DNA from: Prauserella shujinwangii
GTDB taxonomy: Bacteria; Actinomycetota; Actinomycetes; Mycobacteriales; Pseudonocardiaceae
DNA: 64,000 bases
NCBI RefSeq assembly: GCF_003001955.1
Contig: NZ_PVNH01000012.1
Span: forward strand, 1-64,000
Direction: 5' to 3'
The translations under genes were made by a program, and so were the position numbers. This document shows, piece after piece, positions 51,039 through 59,851 of the stretch. The notes beneath the pieces are model-generated. The model was given only the letters and a program-made list of their open reading frames with translations, ran no database searches and was not told the origin of the DNA. Within the stretch, counting starts at the first letter, position 1; every line of letters starts with the position of its first letter.

Positions 51039-52005
51039 GCATCACGTGCGCGATCGACGCGTTGCCGGGCAGAGCCAGCTCGGCGTGCTCACCGTCGAAC
51101 GCGGCCCGCACCTCGGCCCTCGCCACCCACCGGGCGTCCTCGATCTCACCGTCGGCGGGCACCGGCTCGGCGGCACGGTCGGCGCGCGCGGCGAAGCCCA
51201 GCATGATCGAGCGCGGGAACGGCCACGGCTGGCTGCCCAGATAGCGGACGTCGCGGACCTCGACGCCGACCTCCTCCCGGATCTCCCGTTCCGTGCAGGC
51301 CTCCAGCGACTCCCCCGCCTCGACGAACCCGGCCAGCACGGAGTACCGGCCGGGCGGCCAGACCGGCTGCCGCGCGAGGAGGACGTGCTCGCCGTTGGTG
51401 CCCACGTCGTCGTGCACGAGGCAGATGACCGCGGGATCGGTGCGCGGGTACTCCTCGCGGCCGCACGACTGGCAGCGGGTGGCCCAGCCGAACTGGACGC
51501 GGCGCACCGTGCCGCCGCAGCGGGCGCAGAAGCCTCCCCGCCGGTGCCAGTTGCGCAGCGCGACGGCGGTGGTGAACAGGCCCGCGGCGGTGTCGTCGAG
51601 CAGGGCCCCGTGCCCGCGCAGGTCGATCCACACCTCGCCGTCGGCGGCGGGCGCCTCGTACGGGAAGCCCCAGCCGCCGGCCACCCGGACCGTCTCGGTG
51701 TCCCCTTCCGGCGCGCCGGGCAGCGCCCAGTAGTCGGCGCCCTCCCACTCGCCGAGGAACACCGCGTCCTCCGGCGGCTCGGCTCCGAAGTCCGGCGCCT
51801 TGCGGACCGACAGCGGCACGCCCGCGCCCCCGACGGTGTCGGCGGGCACGGGCGTGCGGCCCTTGTCGTCGAGCAGCACCACCCGCGCGGTCGGCCAGCG
51901 CGCGACGAGCCGCCCGGGATCGTTCCGCAGCTGTTCCTGCCGGTCGGCGGTCGACCGCGACAGGGTCGGCAGCCGGTCCAGCTGGAACGGCGGGCTGGTC
52001 GTCAC
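51010..52005 (-). CDS. nudC: NAD+ diphosphatase / NAD-cap hydrolase
   Basis: 331 residues. Domains in order: an N-terminal region (about 1-140), a zinc ribbon with CARCG and CQSCG (about 155-180), and a Nudix hydrolase domain with GFVEAGESLEACTEREIREE (about 225-245) and the NudC-specific SQPWPFPRSIMLGF. It splits NAD(H) to NMN(H) and AMP and can remove NAD caps from RNA. The gene overlaps gntK tail to tail and overlaps the M16 gene upstream by 4 bases. Confidence 0.93.
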   Translation of the reverse strand: MTTSPPFQLDRLPTLSRSTADRQEQLRNDPGRLVARWPTARVVLLDDKGRTPVPADTVGGAGVPLSVRKAPDFGAEPPEDAVFLGEWEGADYWALPGAPEGDTETVRVAGGWGFPYEAPAADGEVWIDLRGHGALLDDTAAGLFTTAVALRNWHRRGGFCARCGGTVRRVQFGWATRCQSCGREEYPRTDPAVICLVHDDVGTNGEHVLLARQPVWPPGRYSVLAGFVEAGESLEACTEREIREEVGVEVRDVRYLGSQPWPFPRSIMLGFAARADRAAEPVPADGEIEDARWVARAEVRAAFDGEHAELALPGNASIAHVMLRAWARADP

Positions 52006-53381
52006 TCCGGCCGCTCCACCGTGACGCCGCCGAGGGCGTTCAGCTGCGGAGCGAGCGTGTCGGCGTCACCGACCACGACACCGGTGAACCGGCTGGGGGC
52101 GAAGAAGTCCAGCGCGGCCTGCGCCACCTCCTCCGTGGTCACCCGCGCCACCCGCTCCGGGTGCGCGGCCAGCCACTCGGGGCCCAGTCCCACCGCCGCG
52201 AGCGCCGACAGCTGGCCGGCCAGCCCGCCCTGTGACGACGTCGCGATCAGCAGCGACCCGATGGCGTACTGCCGCACCGACTCCACGTCGGCGTCGGTCG
52301 GCGGGACCAGTCCGAGCCTGCCCAGCTCGTAGCGGGTCTCCAGCAGCGCCGCCGCGGTGACCTCGTTGGCGGTGTCCGCCTCGACCTGCACGGTGGCCTT
52401 GCTGCCGGTGAACTCGAAGCCGGAGTGGGCGCCGTAGGTGTAGCCCTTGTCCTCACGGATGTTCTCCACCAGCCGCGAGGAGAAGTAGCCGCCGAACGCC
52501 AGGTTGGCGAGCTGCAGGGCCGGATAGCGGGGGTCGGTGCGGGGCAGCGCCTGCGCCGAGAGGCGGATCTGCGACTGCACGGCACCCGCCCTCGGCACGA
52601 GCAGGATGTCCCCGCCGGCGAGGTCGGGCAGCGCGGGCAGGGCGGCCGCGGACCGGTCGGACTCCCAGCCCGTCAGCGCCCGCTCCACGTCGCCGACCAC
52701 GGTGTCGGGGTCGATGTCGCCGACCAGGACGAGTGTGGATCCCCTCGGCAGCACGGCCTGCCCGTGCAGGGCCCGCACCGCTTCGGGCGTCACCTCGGCG
52801 ACGTCCTCTGCCCTCGGCATCTCGCGGGTGTAGGGGTGGTCGCCGTAGCGGCGCCGCTGCAGCGCCTCCCTGGCGATCACGCGGGGCTGGGTGCGGGCGA
52901 CCGCGAGCCGTTCCACGATCCGGGCCGACTCCCTGGCCACCTCGTCGTCCACGTGGGTGGCGCCGGTGAGCACGTCGGCGAGCACGTCGAGCAGCGTGGG
53001 CAGGCCGCTGGCCAGCGAGGTGCCGGAGACCGCGAGGTGCTCCGGGTCGACGACGGTGCCCAGCTCACCACCGATGAGCGCGAGCTCGGTGTCGATGGCG
53101 ATCCGGTCACGCCGCCGAGTGCCGGTGAGCAGTGTCTCCGCGAGCACCTCGGCGGTCGCCGGGTGCATCGGGTCGTCGCCCGCGAACGGGATCTGCAGGC
53201 GCACCTCGACGAGCGGCACGGTGGCCTTGCGCACGGCCAGCACGCGCAGGCCGTTGCCGAGCACGGTGTCCACATGGGACAGATCCGCGGCGGCACGCTG
53301 CTCGCCGAGCGGAGGCACCTCCCGCGGCCCCTGCGGCGTCGCTCCGATCTCGACCGCGCTGCGGTGGGCTGCGGCGGTCAC
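52002..53381 (-). CDS. M16-family peptidase, non-catalytic subunit
   Basis: 459 residues with two M16 domains (about 35-235 and 245-450). The zinc motif HXXEH is absent: the helix that should carry it reads PATAEVLAETLLTGT. The C-domain keeps FSSRLVENIREDKGYTYGAHSGFE, the Arg/Tyr motif that helps bind substrate. It therefore matches the beta-like partner of an obligate heterodimer. The preceding gene encodes the catalytic partner and overlaps it by 4 bases. Confidence 0.9.
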   Translation of the reverse strand: MTAAAHRSAVEIGATPQGPREVPPLGEQRAAADLSHVDTVLGNGLRVLAVRKATVPLVEVRLQIPFAGDDPMHPATAEVLAETLLTGTRRRDRIAIDTELALIGGELGTVVDPEHLAVSGTSLASGLPTLLDVLADVLTGATHVDDEVARESARIVERLAVARTQPRVIAREALQRRRYGDHPYTREMPRAEDVAEVTPEAVRALHGQAVLPRGSTLVLVGDIDPDTVVGDVERALTGWESDRSAAALPALPDLAGGDILLVPRAGAVQSQIRLSAQALPRTDPRYPALQLANLAFGGYFSSRLVENIREDKGYTYGAHSGFEFTGSKATVQVEADTANEVTAAALLETRYELGRLGLVPPTDADVESVRQYAIGSLLIATSSQGGLAGQLSALAAVGLGPEWLAAHPERVARVTTEEVAQAALDFFAPSRFTGVVVGDADTLAPQLNALGGVTVERPE

Positions 53382-54664
53382 TGGGCACCTCCCTGTTCCG
53401 GTTCGACGAGGAGCACGGCACGCGAGTCGGGTCGCAGTGCCTTGGCCGCCTCGGCCACTTCCTCGGCCGTGACCGCGCCGATCCGGTCGGCCAGGCCGTG
53501 CACGAGGCTCGCGTCACCGTAGAGCAGCTCGAACGAGCCGAGGGCGAGCGTGCGCGACATCAGCCGGTCGTGGTCGGAGTGCAGGTTGGCGCTCCAGCGC
53601 GCGGTGATCTTCGCCAGTTCCTGCTCGCCGGGCGGGGTGGTGGCGAGCGACTCCAGCTCCTCGTCCAGCGCGCCGAGCACCCGCTCCGCGCTGACCTCGG
53701 GCGCGTGGATGGCGGTGATCGAGAACGTGTCCGGGTCGCGGGCCTCGAACGGGCCGAACAGCCCGGCACCCGCGTTGATGTCGGTCACCAGCGGTTCCCG
53801 GTGGACGAGGCGCTGCTGCAGGCGGGAGCCGTCGCCGTCGGTGAGCAGTCCGGCCAGCACGAGGTGGGCCAGGTAGCCGTCCAGCTCGTTGACGGGGTCG
53901 GACATCCGGTAGCCCACGGCGAGGGCGGGTAGCGGGGCGTGCGGATCGGTGTGGCTGCCGCGCAGCTCGCCGCTGGGGCGCGGCTCGGCGAACGACGGGC
54001 GGTGCGGCTTCGGCCGGGCGGGCACGTCACCGAAGTGCTTCTCGATGAGCGCGCGGGCCCGGTCGATCTCGAAGTCGCCCGCGACGGTGAGCACCGCGTT
54101 GGCCGGCGCGTAGTAGGTGTCGAAGAAGGCCGCGCAGTCGTCGATCGTGGCCTGCTCGAGGTCGGTGAAGTCGCCGTAGCCGTTGTGCGCGTTGGGGAAC
54201 GTCGAGTACAGCACCGGTGGCAGGAGGATCCACGGGAACCCGCCGTACGGCCGGTTCAGCACGTTGAGCCGGATCTCCTCCTTCACCACGTCGATCTGGT
54301 TGGCGAGGTTCTCCGCGGTGAGCTTCGGCGCCCGCATCCGGTCGGCCTCGAGGAACAGGGCACGCTCCAGCGCGGCCGACGGCAGCACCTCGAAGTAGTC
54401 GGTGTAGTCGGGGTGCGTCGAGCCGTTGAAGACGCCGCCACTGCCCTGCACGTAGCGGAAGTGGGCCAGCTTCTCCAGGCTCTCGCTGCCCTGGAACATG
54501 AGGTGCTCGAAGAGGTGCGCGAAACCCGTGCGCCCCTCCGGTTCCGAGCGGAAGCCCACGTCGTAGTGCACGCTGACCCCCACGACCGGGGCGGTCCGGT
54601 CGGGTGCGAGCACGACCCGCAGGCCGTTGTCGAGAGTGAATCTGTGTAGCTCGGGTACGGCCAT
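53378..54664 (-). CDS. M16-family zinc peptidase, catalytic subunit
   Basis: 428 residues from ATG 54664. The inverted zinc motif HLFEH (50-54) is intact and is followed by the third ligand region KEEIRLNVLNRPYGG. The second M16 domain covers about 220-420 and has the Arg/Tyr-containing DGSRLQQRL. It acts as a clam-shell peptidase on short peptides, probably with the product of the next gene. No signal peptide is seen. Confidence 0.92.
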   Translation of the reverse strand: MAVPELHRFTLDNGLRVVLAPDRTAPVVGVSVHYDVGFRSEPEGRTGFAHLFEHLMFQGSESLEKLAHFRYVQGSGGVFNGSTHPDYTDYFEVLPSAALERALFLEADRMRAPKLTAENLANQIDVVKEEIRLNVLNRPYGGFPWILLPPVLYSTFPNAHNGYGDFTDLEQATIDDCAAFFDTYYAPANAVLTVAGDFEIDRARALIEKHFGDVPARPKPHRPSFAEPRPSGELRGSHTDPHAPLPALAVGYRMSDPVNELDGYLAHLVLAGLLTDGDGSRLQQRLVHREPLVTDINAGAGLFGPFEARDPDTFSITAIHAPEVSAERVLGALDEELESLATTPPGEQELAKITARWSANLHSDHDRLMSRTLALGSFELLYGDASLVHGLADRIGAVTAEEVAEAAKALRPDSRAVLLVEPEQGGAQ

Positions 54665-54730
54665 GACGCACACCCTACGGGAGGTCCGCGACCGTCCGCG
54701 GGATCGGCGAACGGACCGGGAAGGGGCTCG

Positions 54731-55540
54731 GTGAACAAGGACTTGACAGGACGACGGATCTTGGTCACGGGCGCGACGAGCGGTCTCGGCCGGTACGTCG
54801 CGGGCGAGCTCGCGGAGGCCGGGGCCACCGTGCTGGCGCACGGCAGGAACGCGGACCGGCTGCGTGCCGTGCGCGCCGGACCGGGGGCCCAGGTGCTCCG
54901 CGCCGACCTCGCCGACCTGCGGCAGGTCGAGCGGCTGGCCGAGGAGATCAGGCAACGGCACGGTCCGCTGGACGGGCTCGTCAACAACGCGGGCGTCGGC
55001 TCCGGGCCCGGCGGGGACGGGCGGGAGGTGAGCGCCGACGGCATCGAGCTCCGGTTCGCCGTCAACTACCTCGCGGGCTACCACCTGACGCGAAAGATCC
55101 TCCCGGTACTGCGCGCGCCGGCGCGAATCGTCAATGTCGCGTCGGCGGGGCAACACGACATCGACTTCTCGGACCCGCTGCTGTGGCACGGCTACACCGG
55201 CTGGCGCGCCTACGGGCAGAGCAAGCTCGCGCAGGTGATGTTCACGATCGACCTCGCCGAGGAGCTGGACGGCAGCGGCGTGACCGTCAACGCGGTGCAC
55301 CCGGCGACGTTCATGGACACCGGGATGGTCCGCGAGGCGGGCGTCCGCCCCGCGAGCACGGTGGCCGAGGGCGGGGCGGCGGTGCTGCGGCTGCTCACCG
55401 ACCCGGCGCTCGAGGGCACCACCGGCCGGTTCTTCACCGGCACCGAGGAGTCCACCCCGCACCGGCAGGCACACGACCGCGAGGCCCGGCAGCGGCTGCG
55501 CGCGCTCAGCGACGAGCTGATCGCCGACGCGCTCGGCTGA
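54731..55540 (+). CDS. Short-chain dehydrogenase/reductase
   Basis: 269 residues from GTG, with GAAGGGG upstream. The Rossmann glycine motif is TGATSGLGRYVA, with NNAG in LVNNAGVGSG. The catalytic Ser (VASAGQ), Tyr and Lys (YGQSKLAQ) are present. Its nucleotide preference looks NADP-like (HGRNADRL). It resembles retinol-dehydrogenase/WWOX-like classical SDRs; the substrate is unknown. It is divergent from the M16 pair. Confidence 0.9.
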   Translation: MNKDLTGRRILVTGATSGLGRYVAGELAEAGATVLAHGRNADRLRAVRAGPGAQVLRADLADLRQVERLAEEIRQRHGPLDGLVNNAGVGSGPGGDGREVSADGIELRFAVNYLAGYHLTRKILPVLRAPARIVNVASAGQHDIDFSDPLLWHGYTGWRAYGQSKLAQVMFTIDLAEELDGSGVTVNAVHPATFMDTGMVREAGVRPASTVAEGGAAVLRLLTDPALEGTTGRFFTGTEESTPHRQAHDREARQRLRALSDELIADALG

Positions 55541-55552
55541 GCGGGAGCCCGC

Positions 55553-56437
55553 TCAGCCGGGCGGGGCGAACGGTCCGGTGTCCTCCCCGCCGCGGGGACG
55601 TTCCTGGTCCGCCGGTTCCGGGGTCCACGGCGGTGCTGGGCCCGGAGCGGGGGATCCCGGTTGCGGCGGGTAGGGCGGGACTCCCGCCACGCGGGCGTGG
55701 TCGCGGTTCCGCCGTTCCACCAGCACGGCCGACAGGTACGCCCACGGCGGAACCTGCGGCGGCACCGGCGCGCCGAGGTACCCGGCGATCTCGTCGGCGA
55801 TCCGCCTGCCGAGCCGCTCGCGGGCCTCCTCGGTGAGGCTGCCGTACCGGGCGAGGTACTGGCGGGCGGACAGGGCGGCGTCGTCCGGCAGCGCCGACAG
55901 GTCGAGCCGGCTCGCCCAGTGCGCCAGCGCGGGGGGCATCCCGATCAGCGGGGTGGACTCCGCCGGCGCGCGGTCCCGCAGCACGACGGTCCCGGCGAGG
56001 AAGTCGCCGACCCGCTTGCCCTTCCGCGAGCTCAGCGACACGAGGAAGCCGACGACACTCCACAGCCAGAACGGCCCGAAGTCGACGAAGGCTCCGGTGA
56101 GCGCGCGGGTGAACGCGTGCCGGAACCGGATGGGGCCGCCATCGTCGCGCACCACCCGCAGGCCGAGGGCGAGCTTGCCGAGCGTGCGGCCCCGGCTCAG
56201 CGTCTCGAAGGTCGTGGGGTAGCCGACGAGCACCAGCAGCGTCGCCGCGCCGATCAGCGCGCCGAGCAGCACACCGTCGAGATCACCGACCACGACGAAC
56301 AGGACGGCCACGACCAGTAGCGCGAGCACCTGCACCAGGGCGTCGATCGCCAGCCCGAGCGCGCGGGTCGCGGACCGGGCGAGGGTCAGGTCCAGGACGA
56401 CGGCGTCCCCGGTGACGAGGTCGGATTCGGGCCGCAC
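55553..56437 (-). CDS. RDD-family membrane protein
   Basis: 294 residues from GTG. Helices at about 24-50, 55-78 and 117-137 lie in the RDD domain, whose Arg and Asp residues appear in ARSATRALGLAIDALVQ and GKLALGLRVVRDDGGPIRFRHAFTRAL. A cytoplasmic C-terminal half is rich in Pro. It is divergent from the SpoIIM-like gene, as in the Rv3694c/Rv3695 pair, and may act with the MoxR group. Function is unknown. Confidence 0.87.
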   Translation of the reverse strand: MRPESDLVTGDAVVLDLTLARSATRALGLAIDALVQVLALLVVAVLFVVVGDLDGVLLGALIGAATLLVLVGYPTTFETLSRGRTLGKLALGLRVVRDDGGPIRFRHAFTRALTGAFVDFGPFWLWSVVGFLVSLSSRKGKRVGDFLAGTVVLRDRAPAESTPLIGMPPALAHWASRLDLSALPDDAALSARQYLARYGSLTEEARERLGRRIADEIAGYLGAPVPPQVPPWAYLSAVLVERRNRDHARVAGVPPYPPQPGSPAPGPAPPWTPEPADQERPRGGEDTGPFAPPG

Positions 56438-56489
56438 CCGGAAAAGTATGGTGGTGCGGGCAGCGCGGGGAAAGGCAGGGTGAGGTCGC

Positions 56490-57497
56490 GTGGACCTGGA
56501 CGTGTTCGTGGCCGCGCACCGCGCCGAATGGGACCGGCTGGCCGAGCTGGTGCGGCGGAGCGGGCGGCTGCGCGGCCCGGAGGCCGACGAGCTCGTGCGG
56601 CTCTACCAGCGTGCCGCGACACACCTGTCGATCGTGCGGTCGTCGGCTCCGGACCCGGCCGTGCTGGCGCGGCTGTCGGCGCTGGTGGCGAAGGCACGGT
56701 CGGCGGTGACGGGCACGCACAACCCGGCGTGGCGGGAGGTCGGGCTGTTCTTCTCCCGCCGGTTCCCCGCCGCCGTGTACCGCGGCTGGCCGTGGTGGGT
56801 CGCCACGACGGTGGTGTTTCTCGGGGTGACCGCCGTGCTCTCGGCGTGGATCGCCGGGGACGAGGCCGTGCGCGCGACCATCGCGGCGCCCGAGGAGATC
56901 AGGGCCATGACCCGTCCCGGCGGTGGCTACGAGGCGTACTACTCGAGCGAGCCGGCCGGTTCGTTCGCCACGCAGGTGTGGACGAACAACGCGCGGGTGG
57001 CGGCGGCGTCGCTCGTGCTCGGCGTGTTGCTGGGGCTGCCGGTGCTGTTCGTGTTGTGGACCAACGCGCTCAACCTCGCCGTCGGGATCGGGCTCATGAC
57101 CGCGGCCGGGCGCGGCGAGTTCTTCCTCGGCCTGCTCGCCCCGCACGGGCTGCTGGAGCTCACGGCGGTGTTCGTGGCCGCCGGAACCGGGTTGCGGCTC
57201 GGCTGGACGGTGATCGACCCGGGGCGGCGGAGCCGGTCCGCGGCGCTCGCCCGCGAGGGCCGCTCGGTGGTCGTGATCGCGCTGGGGCTGGTCGTGGTGC
57301 TGCTGGTCTCGGGGCTGATCGAGGCGTTCGTGACCCCGTCCGGCCTGCCGACGTGGGCGCGGGTGGGGATCGGCGTCGCCGCCGAGGCGGCGTTCCTCGC
57401 CTACGTCTTCGTACTCGGCAGGCGCGCCGCCGCCGCGGGCGAGACCGGCGACCTCGACCCCCGCGCGGCCGGTGACGAAGCCCCCGCCCGGGGGTGA
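56490..57497 (+). CDS. SpoIIM (stage II sporulation protein M)-family membrane protein
   Basis: 335 residues from GTG 56490. An N-terminal helical region (about 1-85) is followed by five or six membrane helices of the SpoIIM/DUF95 fold: FFSRRFPAAVYRGWPWW, VWTNNARVAAASLVLGVLLGLPVLFVLWTNALNLAVG and LLAPHGLLELTAVFVAAGTGLRLGW. The last residues (DEAPARG) and the stop codon fall within the long hairpin repeat that follows. Confidence 0.9.
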   Translation: MDLDVFVAAHRAEWDRLAELVRRSGRLRGPEADELVRLYQRAATHLSIVRSSAPDPAVLARLSALVAKARSAVTGTHNPAWREVGLFFSRRFPAAVYRGWPWWVATTVVFLGVTAVLSAWIAGDEAVRATIAAPEEIRAMTRPGGGYEAYYSSEPAGSFATQVWTNNARVAAASLVLGVLLGLPVLFVLWTNALNLAVGIGLMTAAGRGEFFLGLLAPHGLLELTAVFVAAGTGLRLGWTVIDPGRRSRSAALAREGRSVVVIALGLVVVLLVSGLIEAFVTPSGLPTWARVGIGVAAEAAFLAYVFVLGRRAAAAGETGDLDPRAAGDEAPARG

Positions 57498-57552
57498 GCG
57501 AGGGAGCTTTACTACCGCCAGACGCTAGTAAAGCTCCCTCGCTCACCCCCGG
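57488..57552. repeat. Perfect 27-bp hairpin, GAGCGAGGGAGCTTT repeat family
   Basis: Arms 57488-57514 and 57526-57552 are perfectly complementary over 27 bp, around an 11-base loop. The arm contains GTGAGCGAGGGAGCTTTACT, the same core as at 8924 and 10792. It lies between convergent SpoIIM-like and DUF58 genes and supplies the SpoIIM-like stop codon. It is likely to act as a bidirectional terminator. This is the longest perfect stem in the window. Confidence 0.92.
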
Positions 57553-57569
57553 CGGGCGGTGGGAGGGGG

Positions 57570-58865
57570 TCACAGGCGGCCGGTGGCCTTCAGGGTGAGG
57601 TAGCGGTCGGCGAGGGCGGGCGGCAGCGCGCCGGGGTCCGCGTCGACCACGTCGGCGCCGTGGCGGCCCAGCAGGGCGGTGACGTGTGCCCGCTCGGCCA
57701 GGGTCCGCTCGGCGGCCGCGGCGCCGTAGACGCTCTCCGCGTCGCCCCGGCCGCGCGCCAGTTCCGCCACCGCGGGATCGGCGACCGCGGCGATCAGCAG
57801 CCGGTGCCGCGCGGTGAGCGACGGCAGCACGGGGAGCAGCCCCTCCTCCAGCGGCGCCGGGTCGAGCCCGGTCAGCAGCACCACGAGCGAACGGCGCCGG
57901 GTACGGCGCAGCACCTCGCGGACGAGGCCGCGCGCGTCCAGCTCCACCAGTTCGGGTTCGAGTGGCGCCATGGCCGACACCAGCGACGGCAGCAGCTCCG
58001 CCTGGCCCGCGCCCTGCACGCTCGCCCGCACCCGCCGGTCGTAGGCGAGCAGTTCCACCCGGTCGCCTGCCCTGGCCGCGAGCGCGGCCAGCAGCAGCGC
58101 GGCGTCCATCGCCGCGTCGAGTCGTGTCCCGTCGCCGACGCGGCCGGCCGCCGTGCGCCCGGTGTCCAGCACGAGCACGATGTGCCGGTCGCGTTCCGGC
58201 CGCCACGTGCGCACCATGACGTCCGCCGCCCGCGCCGTCGCCCGCCAGTCGATCGAGCGCACGTCGTCACCGGTGACGTACTCCCGCAGCGAGTCGAACT
58301 CGGTGCCCCTGCCCCGCACGAGCGCGGCCCGGCGCCCGTCCAGCTCCCGCAGCCGGTCGAGCATGCCCGGCAGGTGCCGCCTGCTGTGGAACGGCGGCAG
58401 CGCGCGCACGGTCCACGGCACCTCGTGCGACCCCTGGCGCGCGGCGAGCCCCAGCGGCCCGACCGACCGCACCGTCACCCGCTCCGCGGGCCGGTCGCCG
58501 CGCCGGGTCGGGCGCAGCCGGGTGCGGACCACGCGTGCCTCGCCCGCCGGAACGTGCAGGCGGTGCCGGTCGGCGACGGCGCCCGCGCTCGGGACCCACG
58601 CGTCCCGCAGCACGCCGCGCACCGGCCTGCCGCCCGGGTTGGCGACCCGCAGTGCCACCTCGGCCTCCGCGCCGAGCCGCACGGCGTCGTCCCCGGACCG
58701 GCCGAACTCCAGCCGCCGCACGCCGCCGGCCAGCAGCAGGTCCGCCCCGACGCCCGCGAGCACGACCCCGGTCACGGCGAGCACCCCCGGCCACGACGGC
58801 AGCAGCAGCCCCACGACCAGCGCGCCCGCCAGCGCGAGCAGCCCCGCCCTGCCGGTGAGTGCCAT
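57570..58865 (-). CDS. DUF58-domain (VWA-like) membrane protein
   Basis: 431 residues from ATG 58865. Two N-terminal helices (about 5-48) and a beta-rich domain are followed by the DUF58 signature RGTEFDSLREYVTGDDVRSIDWRATAR and a VWA-like segment HIVLVLDTGRTAAGRVGDGTRLD with a MIDAS-like pattern. It usually works with an adjacent MoxR ATPase as a chaperone or assembly pair. Its ATG overlaps the moxR stop (TGATG), so the two are translationally coupled. Confidence 0.9.
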   Translation of the reverse strand: MALTGRAGLLALAGALVVGLLLPSWPGVLAVTGVVLAGVGADLLLAGGVRRLEFGRSGDDAVRLGAEAEVALRVANPGGRPVRGVLRDAWVPSAGAVADRHRLHVPAGEARVVRTRLRPTRRGDRPAERVTVRSVGPLGLAARQGSHEVPWTVRALPPFHSRRHLPGMLDRLRELDGRRAALVRGRGTEFDSLREYVTGDDVRSIDWRATARAADVMVRTWRPERDRHIVLVLDTGRTAAGRVGDGTRLDAAMDAALLLAALAARAGDRVELLAYDRRVRASVQGAGQAELLPSLVSAMAPLEPELVELDARGLVREVLRRTRRRSLVVLLTGLDPAPLEEGLLPVLPSLTARHRLLIAAVADPAVAELARGRGDAESVYGAAAAERTLAERAHVTALLGRHGADVVDADPGALPPALADRYLTLKATGRL

Positions 58866-59851
58866 CAGCGTGGCACCGGGACCGACGCCAGCACGCGGTC
58901 GAGCACACCGTCCGCGGTCGCGCCCTCCAGCTCGGCCTCGGGCCGCAGGCCGACGCGGTGCCGCAGCGCGGGCTTGGCCAGGGTCTTGACGTCGTCGGGA
59001 GTCACGTACTCGCGGCCGGACAGCCACGCCCAGGCCCTGGCCACGGCCAGCAGCCCGGTCGCTCCCCGGGGCGACACGCCGAGCCGCACGCCCGGGGCCG
59101 CCCGCGTCGCGCGGCACACGTCCACGGCGTAGCCGATGACCTCAGGACCCACCGTCACCTGCCGCACCGCCGCGCGAGCCGCGCGCAGGTCGGCCGCACC
59201 GGCGACCGGAGCGACCCCGGCGGCGCCCAGGTCCCTCGGGTCGAAGCCCTGCGCGTGCCGGGTGAGGATGCCGATCTCCTCCTCCCGCGCGGGCAGCGGC
59301 ACGACCAGCTTGAGCAGGAACCGGTCGAGCTGTGCCTCCGGCAGCGGATAGGTGCCCTCGTACTCGACGGGGTTCTGCGTGGCCACCACCGCGAACTCGT
59401 CGGGCAGCCGCCGGGGGCTGCCGTCCACCGACACCTGCCGCTCCTCCATCGCCTCCAGCAGCGCGGACTGTGTCTTGGGCGGGGTCCGGTTGATCTCGTC
59501 GGCGAGCAGCAGGTTCGTGAACACGGGGCCCTCGCGGAAGGAGAACTCCGCGGAGTGCGTGTCGTAGACGATCGAGCCGGTGACGTCGCCCGGCATCAGG
59601 TCCGGCGTGAACTGGATGCGGTTGGTCTCCAGGTCGAGCGCCGCCGCGAGCGTGCGCACCAGCAGCGTCTTCGCCACCCCCGGCACGCCCTCGATCAGGA
59701 CGTGGCCCCGGCAGAGCAACGCGAGGATCAGCCCGGTCACGGCGGCGTCGTTGCCGACGACGGCCTTGGTGACCTCCGAGCGCAGCGCGATGAGCGCATC
59801 GCGGGGTGCGGTCCCCGCGCTCCCTGCGGTCCCTGCGGTCCCTGCAGTCAC
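58865..59851 (-). CDS. MoxR-family AAA+ ATPase
   Basis: 328 residues from GTG 59851. Walker A GVPGVAKT (55-62), Walker B LLADEINR, sensor 1 ATQNPVEYEG and the LPEAQLDRFLL Arg-finger region are all present. The N-terminus is a run of Ala/Gly/Thr encoded by 9-bp repeats (near 59818-59850). MoxR ATPases act as chaperones with VWA proteins. It is coupled on both sides (DUF4350 upstream, DUF58 downstream). Confidence 0.93.
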   Translation of the reverse strand: MTAGTAGTAGSAGTAPRDALIALRSEVTKAVVGNDAAVTGLILALLCRGHVLIEGVPGVAKTLLVRTLAAALDLETNRIQFTPDLMPGDVTGSIVYDTHSAEFSFREGPVFTNLLLADEINRTPPKTQSALLEAMEERQVSVDGSPRRLPDEFAVVATQNPVEYEGTYPLPEAQLDRFLLKLVVPLPAREEEIGILTRHAQGFDPRDLGAAGVAPVAGAADLRAARAAVRQVTVGPEVIGYAVDVCRATRAAPGVRLGVSPRGATGLLAVARAWAWLSGREYVTPDDVKTLAKPALRHRVGLRPEAELEGATADGVLDRVLASVPVPR

